Source: Synechococcales cyanobacterium bin31.maxbin.ball.101 (GTDB taxonomy: Bacteria > Cyanobacteriota > Cyanobacteriia > Leptolyngbyales > Leptolyngbyaceae). Taken from it: 44,269 nt of DNA. Positions 24,297 through 31,710 of the stretch are shown here, one piece after another. The notes beneath the pieces were generated by a model. That model was not told where the DNA came from, searched no databases, and worked only from the letters and a program-made list of their open reading frames with translations. The number at the start of each line of letters is the position of its first letter. Position 1 is the first letter of the stretch. Both the position numbers and the translations under genes were made by a program. The stretch is taken from contig JAAFJU010000026.1 of NCBI GenBank assembly GCA_013298165.1, positions 1-44,269 on the forward strand. Direction: 5' to 3'.

Positions 24297-24512
24297 ATGA
24301 AAACTGGTAACATCATTGACGACCAAGGCTTGGCTAACACATTTGCTGTCGAACCCCAAATGACGTACGTTCAAGGGACCGAGTCTCAGTTTGGTTTCAA
24401 CAAGAGTTCTGAGATGTTGAACGGTCGCCTAGCGATGATCGGATTTGTGAGCGCGTTGATTCTTGAAGCTGTGACGGGTCACGGTGTGATCGGCTTTTTG
24501 ACGAGCCTCTAA
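24297..24512 (+). CDS. High-light-inducible protein (HLIP/SCP)
   Basis: One-helix protein of 71 aa from the chlorophyll a/b-binding-like family. HLIPs bind chlorophyll and carotenoid and protect photosystem assembly and chlorophyll recycling under excess light. The Cab motif EMLNGRLAMIGFVSALILEA (about 39-58) contains the chlorophyll-ligand Glu, Asn and Arg residues. The N-terminal 35 residues are hydrophilic, as in HliA/HliB-like forms. AAGGAG lies eight bases before ATG. HLR1 elements upstream and a terminator downstream make it a single, light-controlled gene. Confidence 0.95.
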   Translation: MKTGNIIDDQGLANTFAVEPQMTYVQGTESQFGFNKSSEMLNGRLAMIGFVSALILEAVTGHGVIGFLTSL

Positions 24513-24588
24513 TTGAGACGTTCTTGTTGTAGATGGTAATTATCTTCAGCCTCTACACTTGAATATTGACGTAAGCTATCTGCATAAG

Positions 24589-24638
24589 AAGGGAGCGACG
24601 AAAGACTAGGTTGAACTAGGTTTTGTCGCTCCCTTTTT
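24589..24638 (+). terminator. Intrinsic terminator of the hli gene
   Basis: Arms AAGGGAGCGAC (24589-24599) and GTCGCTCCCTT (24625-24635) are perfectly complementary over 11 bases, and the 3' arm runs into TTTTT. The 25-base loop holds a direct repeat, ACTAGGTT-GA-ACTAGGTT. Confidence 0.9.
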
Positions 24639-24816
24639 AGGTTTTCTCTATATCATTGTTTCTGGAATGGTATGACCATTGGCTGTAGAGAGGGATATCA
24701 CGACTTGCTGGGAAGTCTAATAAAGACTTTGAGTCGATCGCATCTTCCACTTGTTACTGGTTTATGACCTGTCATCGTTATTCATCTTCTTTATAAGCTG
24801 TGCGAGGATTTTCACC

Positions 24817-25374
24817 ATGCGGACGTACCTTCGATCGATGTTTTCTAATGCCTTTTCTACCAAAACGATCGGGTCTCTGGTGGGGACGATCGCGTTAGCC
24901 GCTGTGATGTCTCCCGTCATGCCCACCGTACAGCACCAGGGGAATGAGGTTTCGGTGACGATGGCAATGCCGTCTGCGGTGGCGGGTCCGAAGTCGGAAA
25001 TGGCGCGGCTCAAAAAAGGGAAGCAGCGGTGGATTGAAGTTAATTTGACGACGCAGCGGTTGATTGCTTGGGAGGGTAAAAACTGGGTAGATGCCCGTGT
25101 GATTTCCAGTGGGAAACGATCGACGCCGACGTTAACGGGGGTGTTTGCGATACAGACGAAATACCGATCGACCACGATGAGCGGCGAAGGGTACTCAATG
25201 CCAGATGTGCCCCATGCGATGTTTTATGACGGAGGATATGCCATCCATGGAGCCTATTGGCATAACAGTTTTGGCACTCCGGTCAGTCGTGGTTGCGTCA
25301 ATATGTCCGAGAGCGGTGCCCAATGGCTCTATGGATGGGCCAAGGTGGGGACGCCGATCGTGATTCACTATTGA
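24817..25374 (+). CDS. Exported L,D-transpeptidase (YkuD domain)
   Basis: YkuD enzymes cross-link peptidoglycan through 3-3 bonds or attach proteins to it. ATG at 24817 has GAGG ten bases upstream and gives a 185-aa precursor with a signal peptide (TIGSLVGTIALAAVMSPVMP). Catalytic motif: HGAYWHNSFGTPVSRGCVNM, with nucleophile Cys160 and the His of IHG. The RWIEVNLTTQRLIAWEG strand is the usual YkuD start. No LysM or peptidoglycan-binding domain is present. The frame is open upstream to a TTG at 24751, which is less likely to be the start. Confidence 0.92.
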   Translation: MRTYLRSMFSNAFSTKTIGSLVGTIALAAVMSPVMPTVQHQGNEVSVTMAMPSAVAGPKSEMARLKKGKQRWIEVNLTTQRLIAWEGKNWVDARVISSGKRSTPTLTGVFAIQTKYRSTTMSGEGYSMPDVPHAMFYDGGYAIHGAYWHNSFGTPVSRGCVNMSESGAQWLYGWAKVGTPIVIHY

Positions 25375-25388
25375 GCTAGGGATAGATC

Positions 25389-25424
25389 CTGGCGAACCGC
25401 CCCCAGCCCCCAATTCTGGGGGTT
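25389..25424. repeat. Palindromic repeat family A, single copy
   Basis: CTGGCGAACCGCCCCC followed by the hairpin CCCCCAATTCTGGGGG. It matches the 7646-7682 copy in reverse complement almost base for base. It lies between the stops of the convergent L,D-transpeptidase and M16 peptidase genes. Confidence 0.9.
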
Positions 25425-25432
25425 CTGAGTTT

Positions 25433-26737
25433 TTAGGGGGTGGGTTTGATAGTTAAGATCCCAAGGGCATCCGTGGGGAGATATTTTTGGGCGGCATTGC
25501 GGATGTCTTCAGGGGTGATCTGGCGAATCCGATCGGTGTAAGCAAACGCAGGTTCGAGATCGCCCATGATCGCGTGGTAGTAGCCGTAGAGATTGGCCCG
25601 ATCGCTCGGGGTTTCGTTGCCGAAGATGAATTGGTTGGCGACTTGGGTGCAGATCTTTTCTAGATCTTTCGGGTTGACGAGATCCTGTTGCAGTTGCTGA
25701 ATATGACCGAGAAGAGCGGTTTCGACCGTTTCTAAGTTTTCAGTCGGTAAGGTGGCAGAGAGGGTGAACAGTCCTTGGTATTGGTAGCTCATGTTGCTGG
25801 CGTTGACGCCGGAGACGAGACCGCGTTTTTCTCGCAAGTCTTGGACGAGGCGAGCGGTGCGGCCTTGGCTGAGGAGGTTGGAAATAATGTCGAGGGCGTA
25901 GGTTTCTTGAAGGTTAATCAAGCCTGGAACGCGCCACATCAGCATGAGGCGGGCTTGCTGTAAGCTAGCGTCTTCGTACTCCTGTCGCACGATATCGGTA
26001 TAAACCGGATCAAGATTGAAGTCGTGGGGCCGATCGTTCTGGGTCTTAGCGGACCAGCCGACGGAGTCGAGACTTTTTTCAACGATCGCAATTAGTTGAT
26101 CCACAGGCAGGTTTCCAACGGCGACGGCTGTGACATTGCTGGGGTGATACCACTGCTGATGGAAGGCGCGCATTTGTTCGGCTTTGAGGTCTTCGATGAC
26201 ATTGCTGGGTCCGAGGACAGGGCGGTGGTAGGGGAGGGTTTGGAAACCGAGTTCGACCATGCGTTGGTAGTTGCGGCGGCGGGGGTTGTCGTTCGATCGG
26301 CGGATTTCTTCAAGGACGACGTGGCGTTCGCGATCGAAGCCATCGGACGGGATCGCGGGATTGAGCAGAACGTCGAGCTGTAGGGGGGCGAGATCGGCAA
26401 AATCCTGGGGCGCGGTGGTGATGTAATAGTGGGTGTAGTCCTGACTGGTGGCGGCATTAGTGACGGCCCCACGTGCTTCAATGCGCTGCTCAAATTCGCC
26501 GCTTTTCAGCCGATCGGTCCCTTTAAAAATCATATGTTCGAGAAAATGGGCCATGCCGTTGATCTCGTTCCCTTCGAGGACGGAGCCGACGTTGAGCCAG
26601 AGGTTGAAGTTGACGGCATCGACGGGAAGCTGTTCAGCGATGATCGTCATTCCGTTGGATAGCCGATGGATGACCGGGGCGTTGAGCGGGGCGTTGAGGC
26701 GTTGGGTCGAACGTTCCTGAGTCAAGGTCAATGTCAT
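25433..26737 (-). CDS. M16 family zinc metallopeptidase
   Basis: Insulinase/mitochondrial-processing-peptidase family protein of 434 aa. The inverted zinc motif HFLEH gives His64, Glu67 and His68, and a distal Glu lies in HVVLEEIRRSND (about 140). The C-terminal half has the R/Y-type substrate site region (GNETPSDRANLYGYY). Having the intact HxxEH marks it as the active subunit; cyanobacteria often carry a second inactive paralogue next to it, not seen here. No signal peptide, so probably cytoplasmic. Confidence 0.94.
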   Translation of the reverse strand: MTLTLTQERSTQRLNAPLNAPVIHRLSNGMTIIAEQLPVDAVNFNLWLNVGSVLEGNEINGMAHFLEHMIFKGTDRLKSGEFEQRIEARGAVTNAATSQDYTHYYITTAPQDFADLAPLQLDVLLNPAIPSDGFDRERHVVLEEIRRSNDNPRRRNYQRMVELGFQTLPYHRPVLGPSNVIEDLKAEQMRAFHQQWYHPSNVTAVAVGNLPVDQLIAIVEKSLDSVGWSAKTQNDRPHDFNLDPVYTDIVRQEYEDASLQQARLMLMWRVPGLINLQETYALDIISNLLSQGRTARLVQDLREKRGLVSGVNASNMSYQYQGLFTLSATLPTENLETVETALLGHIQQLQQDLVNPKDLEKICTQVANQFIFGNETPSDRANLYGYYHAIMGDLEPAFAYTDRIRQITPEDIRNAAQKYLPTDALGILTIKPTP

Positions 26738-26891
26738 TCAGATTTCTCAGTGCGGGAAGAGTTTCATCTATTTTAGCGTTTTTTCGATCGGTTTTGGGTT
26801 TGGGCGAACTTGAACCTCGATCGGGGATTTGAGCATTGTTCGGGTGGGTTATAGTGGAGTGACGCGATTCGTTGTGATATTGGAGGTCATT

Positions 26892-27149
26892 ATGGGTTCT
26901 GTGGCTGCAACGATTATGGAAAAACTGCAAGGCTTGCCGTCGGAAAAGCAGCAGGTCGTTTTGGATATGGTTGAGTTGTTGGAAGAAGATACTTGGAAAG
27001 ACATTTATCAGGGTCGCTTTGCGGAGTTACGGCGGGAGATTCAGGTGGGATTGGATGCCTCAGCGAGAGGTGAAGTCGTACAGGGTGACGTGATGTTTGC
27101 CCAGCTTCGGGAGAAACTTGAGCAACGCAGGGCAGCCGCAGGACAATGA
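26892..27149 (+). CDS. Orphan ParD-like antitoxin
   Basis: Protein of 85 aa from ATG 26892, which has a perfect GGAGG ribosome-binding site; the frame opens earlier but without support. The N-terminal MEKLQGLPSEKQQVVLDMVELLEED is helical, and the C-terminal LRREIQVGLDASARGEVVQGDVMFAQLREKL is the typical ParD/CC2985-like toxin-wrapping tail. Its TGA overlaps an ATG (27146) of a short frame that begins like a ParE toxin but is destroyed after about 18 codons. The antitoxin therefore seems to have lost its toxin. Confidence 0.75.
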   Translation: MGSVAATIMEKLQGLPSEKQQVVLDMVELLEEDTWKDIYQGRFAELRREIQVGLDASARGEVVQGDVMFAQLREKLEQRRAAAGQ

Positions 27150-27199
27150 GTGGAATTTGTCAGTTTACAATTCCGGCGAGTCGAGATATTGAACAGCTT
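27146..27199 (+). pseudogene. ParE-like toxin remnant
   Basis: The ATG overlapping the antitoxin stop (ATGA) starts MSGICQFTIPASRDIEQL, the usual first strand and helix of a ParE toxin. After this the sequence no longer resembles ParE, and the frame stops at about 27288. Only the first 18 codons are credible as toxin. Confidence 0.55.
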
Positions 27200-27291
27200 A
27201 TAAGAAGAGTCATTTCCCGATCGGACTTCCCGATCCGATCGAGGCTATTCAGTATTATGTGGAAACTCGTGGATTGTCCCGAAGTGATTTA
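27193..27291 (+). pseudogene. HigA-like antitoxin remnant
   Basis: In another frame from the toxin remnant the DNA reads SHFPIGLPDPIEAIQYYVET then RGLSRSDL, resembling the start of the helix-turn-helix of cyanobacterial HigA-type antitoxins (DPIEAIxxxxExxGLSRxDL). It has no start, begins after an in-frame TGA, and loses similarity exactly where the DUF29 gene's stop codon begins (27289). Deletion and fusion of two toxin-antitoxin loci is the simplest explanation. Confidence 0.5.
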
Positions 27292-27726
27292 GTTCTCTGG
27301 CAAGAAGTCTTCCTGAAGCAGTTCCGCTAACGTGAATGGACAGACATCTGGAAACACCGATCGATCGAGTCCAGTTTCATCCGCCGCGTTTGATCGGGCC
27401 ACACGGTAGCATTTTTCTAATATAAGTCCTGGCAACTCCCGCAGGCTGGGACTTTCCTCAATTCGATCGCTAATCCCCAACCGCGAATTCCGAATGGAAC
27501 TACGCCAGCTTCCGGATCGCAGGTCAGGCTGATACTTCCACTTGAGCAAATGCAGCAATAACACCTTCAGATAAGACTCGATCGCCCGTTTCTGACTCTT
27601 CCCCATGGCCTCTAATTCATCCAATAAATTGGGGACATCCAGCTCATTCAGCCGCCCTTCACTCAGAAGCGTTGCGGTGACATCGAGCCATTGATAATAG
27701 TCGCGATCGTACAAATCCAGTGCCAT
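27289..27726 (-). CDS. DUF29 family protein
   Basis: Protein of 145 aa from the DUF29 family, abundant in cyanobacteria and of unknown function. Typical pattern: LYDRDYYQWLDVTATLLSEGRLNELDVPNLLDELEAMGKSQKRA (about 5-48), then LLLHLLKWKYQPDLRSGSW. Cytoplasmic and helical, with no signal. Its 3' end abuts the HigA-like remnant on the other strand. DUF29 genes are often found in variable regions; whether it relates to toxin-antitoxin biology here is unknown. Confidence 0.85.
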   Translation of the reverse strand: MALDLYDRDYYQWLDVTATLLSEGRLNELDVPNLLDELEAMGKSQKRAIESYLKVLLLHLLKWKYQPDLRSGSWRSSIRNSRLGISDRIEESPSLRELPGLILEKCYRVARSNAADETGLDRSVFPDVCPFTLAELLQEDFLPEN

Positions 27727-27808
27727 GGTTAATTAAAATGTGAATGAATTCAAGCACTTATGTCGTCTAGTATAGGTCATGAAAGGGATGTATGGAGGTG
27801 AAGCGAAT

Positions 27809-28144
27809 TTAACGGGCGATCGGTGAAGAAACAGAATGAGCTTGTTGCACCTCAGTGAACTCTTGAAACAGGACAAAGAATTGCTGGAGGGAGGTCGTTT
27901 CGTCCGGTGAAAAGAAACGAATAATTTTTTCCCAGGGTTGACTGTAGTTGACATTAAACTTCTTCTCTACCCAATCTTGAAATTCTGAAAACTCTTTTTC
28001 TTGTTGAGTTTCAGGAATACCAGATTGGCGACGAGCGAAGAAGTATCCTGACAAAAATGCGCCTAGATGTGTCAAGTCTGCTTGCCCAAGATACATTGCA
28101 GGACGTTTTTGAATATTTCTAATCAGATCGTAGAGGTCAAGCAT
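27809..28144 (-). CDS. Probable immunity protein of the papain-fold toxin
   Basis: Protein of 111 aa. The N-terminal motif RPAMYLGQADLTHLGAFLSGY (about 14-34) recurs in small proteins encoded next to bacterial effector or toxin domains. The rest is aromatic and acidic (FQDWVEKKFNVNYSQPWEKIIRFF), fitting a soluble inhibitor. It starts 13 bases after the papain-fold toxin stop on the same strand, the usual toxin-immunity order. The immunity role is inferred from position and motif; no catalytic motif is visible. Confidence 0.6.
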   Translation of the reverse strand: MLDLYDLIRNIQKRPAMYLGQADLTHLGAFLSGYFFARRQSGIPETQQEKEFSEFQDWVEKKFNVNYSQPWEKIIRFFSPDETTSLQQFFVLFQEFTEVQQAHSVSSPIAR

Positions 28145-28157
28145 AGGATGGTTTAGG

Positions 28158-28538
28158 CTAAAACTCGGTTTCAGTGATTCGAAAGTCCTGTCCTTGGTCT
28201 TGGATCGGACTGTAAAAGCTATTTATCCATTCTACTCTAGAAATTCCTTGGGGATAGATGTTGTCAAAGATGAGTTCATGATCGTCTATTACAATCGCGA
28301 TTGCCACATGTCGTCCATTGAAAGAAATATTCTGCTGAAGCCGATCGCAGTAGATGTTACAAAAGGGTTTCTGAGTGCTGCCTGTATGAAGTGAGATCTG
28401 ACGCCCGGAGATTTTACGATCGATTAGAAAATCTCGGAGGGCTTTGGCACAATCAACACAAGTGAATAGTGGAAAGCCTTCAGCGATCGCAGTCATTTCC
28501 GCTTGAAGTGATGAGTCAGAGTCTGGGGCTGCGGTCAT
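28158..28538 (-). CDS. Papain-fold toxin domain protein (stand-alone)
   Basis: The 126-aa protein is essentially one papain-fold toxin domain (Tox-PL-type cysteine peptidase or deamidase). Likely catalytic residues are Cys27 or Cys30 in FTCVDCAKAL, His77 in NGRHVAIAI and Asp92 in IFDNIYPQG, in the correct order for a Cys-His-Asp triad. GISRVEWINSFYSPI near the C-terminus is also typical. No signal peptide, secretion domain or repeat region is attached, although such domains are usually C-terminal toxins of polymorphic proteins. The probable immunity gene follows after 13 bases. Confidence 0.7.
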   Translation of the reverse strand: MTAAPDSDSSLQAEMTAIAEGFPLFTCVDCAKALRDFLIDRKISGRQISLHTGSTQKPFCNIYCDRLQQNISFNGRHVAIAIVIDDHELIFDNIYPQGISRVEWINSFYSPIQDQGQDFRITETEF

Positions 28539-28620
28539 TGCTAGCTGTATGATCTAGATTTTTCGATTAGTTTAGCCGATCGAGTGTATCTATTATTGCA
28601 ATCTATTTTGGCATCTAACA

Positions 28621-28646
28621 AGGCATGAAATGCCTGTTTATTTTTT
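28621..28646 (+). terminator. Small hairpin with U-tract upstream of the urtA-like gene
   Basis: AGGCAT-GAA-ATGCCT is followed by GTTTATTTTTT on the plus strand. No plus-strand gene ends here, so it could terminate a short leader or antisense RNA, or be chance. Confidence 0.35.
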
Positions 28647-28719
28647 GTAAGCTAATGCATAAGTTCAGTCTCAGTGGCACAATGAACAGTCGTGATTCTA
28701 TTGCCCTAGGAGATGCGCT

Positions 28720-30021
28720 ATGACCACCGATCGCCCTTCAAAACCCTTCAGCAAATCCTTCAATCGTCGTCGTTTTCTGCAAGTCGCAGGCTATAGCACG
28801 CTAGGCTTGGGATTCTCAGGACTGGGCCAAGCAGGCCGAGCGCTGGACCTAAATGTCACGCCTTCCATTAAAGTCGGGATTCTCAACTCGCTTTCGGGCA
28901 CCATGGCCATTTCTGAAAAATCTGTGGTCGATGCGACGCAAATGGCGATCGATGAAATTAATGCATCAGGCGGCGTCTTAAAGTATCAAATTGAAACGAT
29001 CGTAGAAGATGCACAATCGGATTGGCCGACATTTCAAGAAAAAGCAAAGAAACTGATTCGTCAGGATCAAGTCGTCTCGGTGTTTGGGTGTTGGACCTCT
29101 GCCAGTCGCAAGTCTGTGATGAATGAATTTGAAACGGCAGATCATTTACTTTGGTATCCTTTGGCCTATGAAGGACAGGAATGTTCCCGAAATATCATCT
29201 ACACCGGGGCATTGCCAAACCAACAAATTGAACCGTCGATCGACTGGATTCGATCGACCTTCCCCAAGCAACCCATCTTTCTCCTCGGCTCTGATTACGT
29301 CTACCCCAGAACGATTAATGCCATCATTAAAGGTAAACTCAAATCTAGTCCGCGTTTGATTAAAGGCGAAGATTATGTTCCCTTGGGTGATGTCGATATC
29401 GAGGCTGTAATTAAAAAAATTCAAACCCGAATGCCCAATGGTGGCGTGATTTACAACAGCCTGAATGGAGATACCAATGTTGCATTATTCAAGATGATGC
29501 AAGAACGAGGCATGACTGCAAAGAAATACCCAGTCATATCCGTGAATATTGCCGAAGAAGAAGTATTTGCGATCGGGACTAATTTAATGAAGGGTCACTA
29601 CGCTGTTTGGAGCTATTTCCAATCGATCAATAGTGCAGCCAATCGACGGTTTGTCAAAGCATTTCAAGAGAAATATGGAGTAACGCGACTGGTCAATGAT
29701 CCAATGGAAGCGGCTTATACGGCGGTTTATCTTTGGAAACAAGCTGTCGAAAAAGCGGGCACTGCAACCAATATTCCAGCGGTTCGATCGGCGGCGATCG
29801 GCCAAACCTTCAATGCTCCCTCCGGGCGCATCACTGTCAACCGCAACCATCACTTGAGTAAACCCTGCCGCATCGGACAGGTGCAAGCCAATGGGCAATT
29901 CAAGATTATTAATGAAACTGGACCGATCGCCCCTCAGCCCTGGAATCAGCAAGTCCCCGAAACCCGAGGCTTTGCCTGTGACTGGAGCAATCCAAGACGC
30001 GGCGAAAAATATAAGGTTTAA
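28720..30021 (+). CDS. urtA: Urea ABC transporter substrate-binding protein UrtA-type
   Basis: Periplasmic binding protein of 433 aa, Peripla_BP_5 family, closely resembling UrtA. A Tat signal NRRRFLQVAGYSTLGLGFSG is at residues 15-34. The mature part starts IKVGILNSLSGTMAISEKSV. UrtA-typical segments include FGCWTSASRKSV, LWYPLAYEGQECS and FNAPSGRITVNRNHH. ATG 28720 has GGAG nine bases upstream. The usual urtBCDE genes are absent on both sides, so this is an isolated copy: a second binding protein, a sensor, or a short-chain-amide variant. No clear NtcA site (GTA-N8-TAC) was found upstream. Confidence 0.88.
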   Translation: MTTDRPSKPFSKSFNRRRFLQVAGYSTLGLGFSGLGQAGRALDLNVTPSIKVGILNSLSGTMAISEKSVVDATQMAIDEINASGGVLKYQIETIVEDAQSDWPTFQEKAKKLIRQDQVVSVFGCWTSASRKSVMNEFETADHLLWYPLAYEGQECSRNIIYTGALPNQQIEPSIDWIRSTFPKQPIFLLGSDYVYPRTINAIIKGKLKSSPRLIKGEDYVPLGDVDIEAVIKKIQTRMPNGGVIYNSLNGDTNVALFKMMQERGMTAKKYPVISVNIAEEEVFAIGTNLMKGHYAVWSYFQSINSAANRRFVKAFQEKYGVTRLVNDPMEAAYTAVYLWKQAVEKAGTATNIPAVRSAAIGQTFNAPSGRITVNRNHHLSKPCRIGQVQANGQFKIINETGPIAPQPWNQQVPETRGFACDWSNPRRGEKYKV

Positions 30022-30113
30022 CACGTTGGACATAAACCTTCCTAACGGAACGATCGGGAATTGGAACAAGTTAGATAAGCTGTAGCGGAAAGCCAATTCC
30101 CAAGGTTCATACG

Positions 30114-30812
30114 ATGTGCTTTTCTGCTGTTGCCAGTTTCACGACCGCTGCTTTACTGCTTCCCTTGGGTGTTTATGCCAGTAGACTTGCATGGCTCAAA
30201 GATTCCCGATATTTGTCTTTAACCGTTGTTCCCATTTGTTTTGGAATTCAACAAGGTATGGAAGGCATGGAATGGCTGAGCCTCCCCAGCAATCAGGCCG
30301 ATGTCAGTCGGTTTTGGGCGTTGGGGTTTTTGTTTTTTGCCTATGGATTTTGGTTAGTGGGTCCAGCGATCGCCATGTGGACGATCGAACGTCGCCCTAG
30401 GATCAAGTCTCAACTCCTGACGATCGCTCTCATAGGATTTCTATTCGCAGCATCGCTGTACTTGCCCCTATTCATTCATCCCGATTGGCTCACCATTGTC
30501 GTCCGTCAAGCCTCGATCGTCTACCAAACTCAGCTTATTTACGATCGGTTTTTGTCCCGCGATATGGTGCATTTCATTTATTTGATCATTGTGTTGTATC
30601 CGCTGTACTTATCGAATCTCGATCGGGTTAGAGTTTTTGCTGGACTCATTGCGATATCAATGATCATTAGTACGCTCTTTTTTAGTTATGCCTTTGTTTC
30701 CATTTGGTGTTTTTGGGCGGCACTTCTATCCCTTTATATTATTTACATTGTCCAAACCTTACCCACAGACGGACTGAGGATCAAAGCAGAAGCATCCGAT
30801 CGAGGTTATTGA
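30114..30812 (+). CDS. DUF6629 family membrane protein
   Basis: Integral membrane protein of 232 aa with about seven helices. The N-terminus MCFSAVASFTTAALLLPLGVYA is characteristic of the DUF6629 family, function unknown. Other visible helices include VVPICFGIQQGMEGMEW, FWALGFLFFAYGFWLVGPAIAMW, LLTIALIGFLFAASLYLPLFI and FIYLIIVLYPLYLSN. Charged loops between them follow the positive-inside trend only weakly. It starts 92 bases after the urtA-like stop; co-transcription is possible but not shown. Confidence 0.82.
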   Translation: MCFSAVASFTTAALLLPLGVYASRLAWLKDSRYLSLTVVPICFGIQQGMEGMEWLSLPSNQADVSRFWALGFLFFAYGFWLVGPAIAMWTIERRPRIKSQLLTIALIGFLFAASLYLPLFIHPDWLTIVVRQASIVYQTQLIYDRFLSRDMVHFIYLIIVLYPLYLSNLDRVRVFAGLIAISMIISTLFFSYAFVSIWCFWAALLSLYIIYIVQTLPTDGLRIKAEASDRGY

Positions 30813-30876
30813 CTAAAACTCAAGCTAGGTCACATAAGATTAAGTTTAACCGATCGATTTAGAAGGTAAATCGCCT

Positions 30877-31710
30877 ATGCCACGCACGATGCACGACAGT
30901 TTTGCAAAAGAATGGATGCAGGAGATGTTGACCGATTTTGGTCAAGTTGAAATCGAAAAACAACTGGCTGGAGAGGTGCGCAAGATCGATGTATATTTCT
31001 CTCCCAATCCAGCCGCACTGGGAGATTTGACATCCTTAGGACTGTTAGGACGAATGGTCACAACCCCTGCCATCCTAGAACCCTTTCGGAATCCGGCATC
31101 GGAGTGGGACATTCGAGGAACTCGTGAAAAACTGTTTCAGTTAGAGGCAGAATTAGCCCGAGATGCAAAACGTAAAAAACAGAAATTTCTTCGGCGCGAT
31201 CGACCCTTTGCCTGGGTTCTCTCGCCCACATTCTCAAAACGTCAGCAAACCACATTTCACGTTGTAGAGAAAAAAGCTTGGGGACCCGGTATTTATTTCT
31301 TACCATCACCCGATCGAACGGCTGTGGTGGCGATTCATCAGTTACCGAAGACGATCGACACGTTGTTTTTACGATTACTTGGGCGGGATAAAGTTCAAGC
31401 GGATGCCGTTGCCGAGCTGATTGCGCTACCGTTAGAGCATCCCTATCGATCGACGACACTTCATCACATTTCAAGGTTGCAGATCAACCTGCAAGTACGG
31501 CAGAATAAAACCAAAGACTTATGGGAGATCATGATGAACTTAGCACCAGCCTACGATAAGTGGTTAGCAGAGACTGAGACGAAGACTCAAACAACGATCG
31601 CCCTCCGAATGTTAGACCTCAAGATGCCGATCGAAACCATCGCGCAAGTCACTGGACTGTCGATCGAAGTCGTTCAGTCTCTCCGATCGGCTGATGCCGC
31701 TTCCAGCTAA
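30877..31710 (+). CDS. Rpn/YhgA-like PD-(D/E)XK family protein
   Basis: Protein of 277 aa from a cyanobacterial family with a nuclease-like N-terminus: HDSFAKEWMQEMLTDFG, then EVRKIDVYFSP, matching the (E)-D-x-x-x pattern of Rpn/transposase_31-type PD-(D/E)XK proteins. The middle has ILEPFRNPAS and WVLSP. A C-terminal helix-turn-helix-like segment (LRMLDLKMPIETIAQVTGLSIEVVQSL) follows, as often in this family. Function unknown; related Rpn proteins promote recA-independent recombination. The stop overlaps the stop of the convergent Uma2 gene by three bases. Confidence 0.75.
   Translation: MPRTMHDSFAKEWMQEMLTDFGQVEIEKQLAGEVRKIDVYFSPNPAALGDLTSLGLLGRMVTTPAILEPFRNPASEWDIRGTREKLFQLEAELARDAKRKKQKFLRRDRPFAWVLSPTFSKRQQTTFHVVEKKAWGPGIYFLPSPDRTAVVAIHQLPKTIDTLFLRLLGRDKVQADAVAELIALPLEHPYRSTTLHHISRLQINLQVRQNKTKDLWEIMMNLAPAYDKWLAETETKTQTTIALRMLDLKMPIETIAQVTGLSIEVVQSLRSADAASS

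Noticed and set aside
24640..24760. Possible extra promoter or RNA before the L,D-transpeptidase
   Set aside because: No stable stem, tRNA-like fold or consensus box could be identified by eye.
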